Assembly: GCA_964363305.1 (NCBI GenBank)
Contig: CAYIHX010000066.1
Span: 1-17,965 of the forward strand
Reading direction: 5' to 3'
DNA from: CAYIHX01 sp964363305
Lineage (GTDB): Bacteria > Bdellovibrionota > UBA1018
DNA length: 17,965 bases
Shown here: piece by piece, positions 13,989 to 17,965 of the stretch
Layout: the number at the start of each line of letters is the position of its first letter
How positions within the stretch are numbered: position 1 is the stretch's first letter
Made by a program: the position numbers and the translations under genes
Notes under the pieces: model-generated
What the model was told of the DNA's origin: nothing
What the model saw: the letters and a program-made list of their open reading frames with translations, nothing else
The model's database searches: none

Positions 13989-14034
13989 GGGTGGCTTTGC
14001 TCGCGGATCTGAAGCTGGCCGCGCCCTCGCGCCT

Positions 14035-14814
14035 TCAGTGCCCGCGCAGCTGGAGCTTGCGCAGAATCATCCGGTACAGCTCGGGGTAGTCGAGGCCGCG
14101 GGAGCGACCGAGGAGCTGGCCGATCTGGCCGTAGTGGTCGCCGGGGAAGACCGCGAGCGACTCGCCGTAGCGGGCGGAGTTGACGGAGATCATTCCGTCA
14201 TTCTCGCCGTCGATTTTGCGGATCCAGCGATTCGAGAGCCAAAAGAGGGGAAGAGATTTTTTGGCGATCTCGCGAGCGGGGATGGCGCTCGTCATGCTGT
14301 AGTACGCCACGCGCGGGTCTGGCGGGGTCAGTGCCACCAACTCCCTTTGGCAGAAATCCGGCGTGAGGCAATCGAGCGCTTCGATGGGATAGCCGAGCGT
14401 GGAAAAAAATCGGCGCGCCCAGGTTCGGCGGCGAGATCCGACCGGTAAAAGAGCCATCGTGGCCAAAGGGGTGCCGCGGTGAGGGGTTCCGATCGTGGTC
14501 AGGCTTTCGATGCGGTCGCCGAAGTCGAGCTGTGAAATCAGATAGCGCGCATCGAGACCGCCCATGCTGTGACCGATGAGGTTGAGCTTGCCCTCCGGAA
14601 AGTGCGCGACGATCTGCTCGCGAAGCTCGATCGCGCGTTGCATAAAGTTTTTCCACGGAGACAAGCGCACGGAAATATGACGGATGCGCTCGCGGGAGAG
14701 GAGGCCCGGAAGCCCGAAAAAATAGTGGATGGGCCCGTAATGCGATCGAGCGCCGATGCCATGAATGAGCACCACGGGATTTTGGACTCGAATGGAGTTT
14801 GACGAACGCGCCAC
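14035..14814 (-). CDS. Lipase-like alpha/beta hydrolase
   Basis: 259 residues from a GTG at 14814. The triacylglycerol-lipase pattern is complete: oxyanion-hole motif VVLIHGIGA (14-22), nucleophile Ser83 in GHSMGG, acid Asp206 in GENDGMIS and His227 in PGDHYGQIGQ. The TIGTPHRGTPLA block (107-118) is typical of class I bacterial lipases that hydrolyse ester bonds of acylglycerols or related esters. No signal peptide or lipobox is visible: the first residues are MARSSNSIRVQNPVVL. The enzyme is therefore either cytosolic, exported by another route, or starts elsewhere; I found no better upstream start with a signal peptide in the adjacent 100 bp. No strong ribosome site precedes the GTG. No dedicated lipase foldase gene is nearby. 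It is divergent from the small exported protein at 14914 and convergent with the broken Cys-rich gene, with the two 75-nt modules in between. Confidence 0.88.
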   Translation of the reverse strand: MARSSNSIRVQNPVVLIHGIGARSHYGPIHYFFGLPGLLSRERIRHISVRLSPWKNFMQRAIELREQIVAHFPEGKLNLIGHSMGGLDARYLISQLDFGDRIESLTTIGTPHRGTPLATMALLPVGSRRRTWARRFFSTLGYPIEALDCLTPDFCQRELVALTPPDPRVAYYSMTSAIPAREIAKKSLPLFWLSNRWIRKIDGENDGMISVNSARYGESLAVFPGDHYGQIGQLLGRSRGLDYPELYRMILRKLQLRGH

Positions 14815-14913
14815 TTCGAGAGGGTATGGGCAGTTTCTGGATTTGGGTAGGCGGAGCGCGTCAAGGTGAAGGGATTCTTGGATGGGCGGCGCATTGGGTG
14901 TTAGTGGGCGCTT

Positions 14914-15330
14914 ATGAAAAAGCGAATGATGTTGGCTGTAGTTTTGAGCACCTGGGTGAGCGCCTCCGCCGACGCGGTATCGTTGCCTGAACTTCCTCGG
15001 CAGTGGGTGGGGACTTACGCGGACGTTGGACTCGCGCTTCCTGCGACTCTCGACCTCCGGGCGGTGAGGAGTGAAGAGGGCGGCGCTGATGATTCATTTC
15101 AGAGGTACGCGGTTGAGGGAACGCTGGTAGTGGGGGGCGCAATCTATCCGCTGACCCAGATCGTGGTGACGGCACCTGTTACGAGTCGGAGCGGAGAGTG
15201 GTTGGTTCGCTTCAATCACCCTCACTTGCTCAGCATGAGCTGGATCGTTCGACCGACGGACGATCACGGCTGGGAAATTCTTCAGCCCGCGCGGGACGGC
15301 TTTCGCCATCTCCTTCTTCGTTCTCGGTAA
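14914..15330 (+). CDS. Small exported protein, unknown function
   Basis: 138 residues from the ATG at 14914. The N-terminus MKKRMMLAVVLSTWVSASADA is a compact Sec signal peptide with probable cleavage after SADA. The mature part is strand-rich and starts LPRQWVGTYADVGL, with ATLDLRAVR, YAVEGTLVVGG, WLVRFNHPHLLSM and LLLRSR segments alternating in the manner of a small beta-barrel or lipocalin-like fold. The WxGxY opening is often seen in such folds, but this is only a resemblance. There is no Cys in the mature region. It ends 19 nt before uvrB on the same strand, so the two may be co-transcribed although unrelated in function. I see no good ribosome site and no family I can name. Confidence 0.68.
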   Translation: MKKRMMLAVVLSTWVSASADAVSLPELPRQWVGTYADVGLALPATLDLRAVRSEEGGADDSFQRYAVEGTLVVGGAIYPLTQIVVTAPVTSRSGEWLVRFNHPHLLSMSWIVRPTDDHGWEILQPARDGFRHLLLRSR

Positions 15331-15349
15331 ATCATGGTAGAACAAAGGA

Positions 15350-17494
15350 ATGGCTCGGTTCACTGGTCGGAAGTTTGAGCTCGCGACTCCTTTTCTGCCC
15401 ACCGGCGATCAACCGGCGGCGATCGAGGCGTTGGTTCGTGGGCTGAAGGCGGGGAGCAAATCCCAGGTGCTGCTCGGGGTCACCGGCTCGGGCAAGACCT
15501 TCACAATGGCGAACGTCATCGCGCAGCTGAATCGTCCGACCTTGATTCTCTGCCATAACAAGACGCTCGCGGCGCAGCTCTTCTCTGAGTTTCGAGAGTT
15601 TTTTCCGAACAACGCCGTGGAATATTTCGTCAGCTACTACGATTATTATCAGCCGGAAGCGTATATTCCGTCGACGGACACCTACATTGAGAAGGATTCC
15701 CAGATCAACGACGAGATCGATAAGTTGCGGCACTCCGCCACGCGCTCGCTCCTCGAGCGGGAGGATGTGCTGATCGTCTCATCCATCTCTTGCATCTACG
15801 GTTTGGGTTCTCCGGAAGCCTACGAAGGGCTGATGCTTTATCTCGAGACCGGCCGCGAGATGAAGCGGCAGGAGATGCTCAAGAAACTGGTCGAGATCCA
15901 GTACAAACGCAACGACGTGGATTTTCATCGGGGCACGTTCCGTGTGCGTGGCGATGTGGTCGAGATTTTTCCCGCTTACGAAGAAGAGCGCGCCATTCGG
16001 GTGGAGTTCTTTGGCGACGAGATTGAAACGATCTCGGAGATCGATCCGCTGCGGGGAGTGCGTCTTCAGAAGGTGCCGAGGGTGACGATCTACCCGGGCA
16101 GCCACTACGTGACGACGGTGGAGAATCGCAAGCGCGCGATGGAAACGATCCGCGTCGAGCTGCGCGAACGTTTGACCGAGCTGAAGGGGCAGAGCCGGTT
16201 GCTGGAGGCGCAGCGTCTCGAGCAACGCACGATGTTTGACCTGGAGATGATCGAGGAGATGGGTTTTTGCCAGGGGATTGAAAACTATTCGCGCCACTTG
16301 ACCGGTCGGTCATCGGGAGACGCACCTCCGACGTTGCTGGAGTACTTTCCAAAAGACTGGCTGCTCATGGTCGATGAAAGTCATGTGACGGTGCCGCAGA
16401 TCGGCGGGATGTATCGGGGGGATCGCGCGCGGAAGACGAATCTCGTGGAGCACGGCTTTCGCCTTCCTTCGGCGCTCGATAACCGGCCCTTGAATTTTCA
16501 GGAATGGGAGAAGGGCCTCAATCAGACGGTGTATGTCTCGGCGACGCCGGGCGAGTACGAGCTGACGTTGGCGGGCGGCGAGGTGGTCGAGCAGGTGATT
16601 CGCCCGACGGGCTTGCTCGATCCGGTGGTTGAGGTCAGGTCGGCCCGCACGCAGGTGGATGATCTGATCGGCGAGATTCGCAAGCGGGTGGAGAAGAACG
16701 AGCGAGTGCTCGTGACGACGTTGACGAAGAAGCTGTCGGAGGAGCTGGCGAAGTACTATCAGGAGAAGGGATTGAAGGTGAAGTACCTCCACTCTGACAT
16801 CGAGACGCTCGAGCGTATCGAGATTCTGCGGGACCTTCGGCTCGGAACTTTCGACGTGCTGATCGGCATCAACTTGCTGCGAGAGGGGCTCGACTTGCCC
16901 GAGGTGTCGCTCGTGGCGATCATGGACGCTGATAAGGAAGGGTTTCTTCGCAGCGAACGCGCGCTGATTCAGACCATTGGGCGCGCGGCCCGTAACGTCG
17001 AGGGCCGGGTCATTCTCTACGCCGAGCGCGTCACCGAAAGCATGCGGAAGGCGATGAGCGAGACCTCGCGGCGCCGCCTTCTGCAGGACGAATACAACCG
17101 AGAGCATGGCATCACCCCTCAGACGATTCGAAAATCCATCCCCGAGCCGATCACTCCGTTCGATGGGGAGAGCTCAGTCACGGTGAAGGATCGCTCGGCG
17201 CTGGCCAAGCGCGCGCTTCGCACGGGCGCGGGGCAGGGGCATTCGGCGCGACCGAGCCTTTGGGCCGCGGCCGAGAACTCCGGAGATCTCGACCGGCTCG
17301 ATCCGCTGGAGGTCGTGGCCCAGGTGCGCGAAACCGCGGGCGAGTACTTCACGAAGCTCGAAGAGCTGAGGAAGTCGATCTCCCGGATGGAAGAAGACAT
17401 GAAGGAGGCGGCGAAATCGCTGCGCTTCGAAGATGCCGCCGAGCTCCGAGATCGGGTGAAGCGCTTGAAGGCGCTTTCGCTGAGCTTGAGTTAG
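15350..17494 (+). CDS. uvrB: UvrABC excinuclease subunit B
   Basis: 714 residues (E. coli 673). UvrB is the damage-verifying helicase-like subunit of nucleotide excision repair, loaded on DNA by UvrA and handing over to UvrC. Motifs in order: GDQPAAI (19-25), Walker A GVTGSGKT (43-50), beta-hairpin YFVSYYDYYQPEAYIPSTDT (92-111), DEAD-type VDESH (341-345), SATPGEYE (397-404), NLLREGLDLPEV (508-519), QTIGRAARN (541-549), and a C-terminal UVR domain (EEDMKEAAKSLRFEDAAELR, 681-700) that contacts UvrC. The extra length is a linker around 600-665 before the UVR domain. The start matches other UvrB N-termini, but AAAGGA abuts the ATG with no spacer, an unusual ribosome site. No LexA-type operator was recognised in the 19 nt before it. 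Confidence 0.98.
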   Translation: MARFTGRKFELATPFLPTGDQPAAIEALVRGLKAGSKSQVLLGVTGSGKTFTMANVIAQLNRPTLILCHNKTLAAQLFSEFREFFPNNAVEYFVSYYDYYQPEAYIPSTDTYIEKDSQINDEIDKLRHSATRSLLEREDVLIVSSISCIYGLGSPEAYEGLMLYLETGREMKRQEMLKKLVEIQYKRNDVDFHRGTFRVRGDVVEIFPAYEEERAIRVEFFGDEIETISEIDPLRGVRLQKVPRVTIYPGSHYVTTVENRKRAMETIRVELRERLTELKGQSRLLEAQRLEQRTMFDLEMIEEMGFCQGIENYSRHLTGRSSGDAPPTLLEYFPKDWLLMVDESHVTVPQIGGMYRGDRARKTNLVEHGFRLPSALDNRPLNFQEWEKGLNQTVYVSATPGEYELTLAGGEVVEQVIRPTGLLDPVVEVRSARTQVDDLIGEIRKRVEKNERVLVTTLTKKLSEELAKYYQEKGLKVKYLHSDIETLERIEILRDLRLGTFDVLIGINLLREGLDLPEVSLVAIMDADKEGFLRSERALIQTIGRAARNVEGRVILYAERVTESMRKAMSETSRRRLLQDEYNREHGITPQTIRKSIPEPITPFDGESSVTVKDRSALAKRALRTGAGQGHSARPSLWAAAENSGDLDRLDPLEVVAQVRETAGEYFTKLEELRKSISRMEEDMKEAAKSLRFEDAAELRDRVKRLKALSLSLS

Positions 17495-17865
17495 GTAGGC
17501 CCTCGAAAGGAACCTCGCGGGCTGAATTGGGACGTAATTTCGCTCCGAAGGTCCTCGAAAGACGCCTCGGGCTTTACTGCGGATCGGCACAGCCGAATGC
17601 CACGCGCCCTCGCCTTGCGTCGGTCGGGGCGTGCCCTTGAGCGTTTCGATGTACTGGCAACGGTACGTGTTCGGTCGGTAGCCCTCGCGGCCATTCAGCC
17701 CTGAGATCTCATCCGCGAATGAGCCCCACTCCACGCGGCTATTGCGAATCGTCTCGGCGTCAAAACGCGCGCGCAAAATCTGGTGTTGAGCTGCGAGATC
17801 GCGCGTGCGCTGCGCTCGAGAGCCCCGCGAAAACCAAGAATGCGCAGGATAACAGGGGTCGGCAC
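17491..17865 (-). pseudogene. Probable decayed small gene downstream of uvrB
   Basis: Minus-strand coding-like sequence is split over three frames. It begins with GTG at 17865 behind GAGGG, reading VPTPVILRILGFRGALERSA. A change of frame at the GC-dinucleotide run (about 17768-17776) gives FDAETIRNSRVEWGSFADEI and GLNGREGYRPNTYRCQYIET. Another change (about 17600-17645) gives AVKPEASFEDLRSEITSQF and a TAA at 17493-17491, which overlaps the uvrB stop by four bases (TTAG). Two single-base shifts would restore about 124 residues. I recognise no family. The piece ending exactly against uvrB, and natural-looking residue composition in each segment, are the support. Sequencing indels could also explain it, and chance open frames cannot be ruled out. 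Confidence 0.4.
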
Positions 17866-17914
17866 TTCACCCTCGCTTATCGGAAGTTACCGAGTCGCGG
17901 ATGAGTGGGGGTTG

Positions 17915-17963
17915 TTTTTCAGCGATTTTGTCGCCCATTCATTTTTCAGCGACTTTGTCGCCC
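17915..17963. repeat. Tandem 27-nt-period repeat at the right edge
   Basis: Two 22-nt units (17915-17936 and 17942-17963) differ at one base and are separated by ATTCA. Each contains a small dyad: GCGA...TCGC in the first, GCGAC-TTT-GTCGC in the second; the single difference turns a T-G pair into C-G, so the hairpin is preserved. The array may continue past the window. It could be terminal repeats of an insertion sequence (for example the multiple terminal repeats of IS21-type elements) or a local slippage array. Confidence 0.6.
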
Positions 17964-17965
17964 CC

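Noticed and set aside
13837..14448. 203-residue plus-strand open frame over the lipase gene
   Set aside because: The lipase triad on the minus strand is decisive; the start of this frame lies in the repeat modules.
16310..17107. 265-residue minus-strand open frame inside uvrB
   Set aside because: Antisense shadow of a certain gene in GC-rich DNA; Leu/Arg/His-rich composition with no motif.
17915..17965. CRISPR array at the right edge
   Set aside because: The space between units is only 5 nt, far too short for a spacer, and no cas gene is present.

Overview
The window is GC-rich chromosomal DNA from a Gram-negative bacterium. It encodes a lipid II flippase, an outer-membrane-type lytic transglycosylase lipoprotein, several proteins with Sec signal peptides, and UvrB. 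The mix (Rsm22-type methyltransferase, DUF507-like protein, elicitor-type transglutaminase, Cys-rich exported proteins) would suit a Bdellovibrionota or other former deltaproteobacterial lineage. That placement is inference; no rRNA or other taxonomic marker is present.

Layout. 1-112: no gene I can defend. 113-600: a small Cys-rich lipoprotein behind a promoter that leaves almost no leader. 595-2567 (minus): a two-gene operon of an uncharacterised periplasmic protein and an elicitor-type transglutaminase, coupled by an ATGA overlap. 2685-3547 (plus): a CheY-like receiver coupled by ATGA overlap to an Hpt-like protein lacking the phosphorylatable His. 3544-4794 (minus): an Rsm22-family ribosome-associated methyltransferase with four candidate Fe-S cysteines. 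4847-10548 (plus): five tightly packed genes. They are an acyl-CoA carboxylase alpha-subunit-like protein that has lost its catalytic and biotinylation residues, a membrane/TPR protein, a PHA-granule-family-like small protein, murJ, and a DUF507-like protein. 10691-12229: an MltD-type transglycosylase with its own promoter, whose -35 box sits in the loop of an inverted repeat.

12231-14034 looks like accessory DNA. A REPIN-like pair of palindromes follows the mltD stop and appears to supply the start codon of the next gene. That gene, a Cys-rich exported protein, is broken by a frameshift near 12602-12652. It is followed by two diverged copies of a 75-nt structured module whose stems show compensatory base changes. 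14035-14814 (minus) is a lipase-like alpha/beta hydrolase, 14914-15330 a small exported protein, and 15350-17494 uvrB. After uvrB lies a probable decayed minus-strand gene and a 27-nt-period tandem repeat running into the right edge.

Themes: envelope and peptidoglycan work (murJ, mltD, exported proteins), DNA repair (uvrB), ribosome maturation (rsm22) and signalling by a CheY/pseudo-Hpt pair. The most unusual items are the pseudo-carboxylase in the murJ operon, the REPIN that supplies a start codon, and the covarying 75-nt modules. Two loci need single-base frame shifts to read well, so assembly indels must be excluded before calling either a pseudogene.
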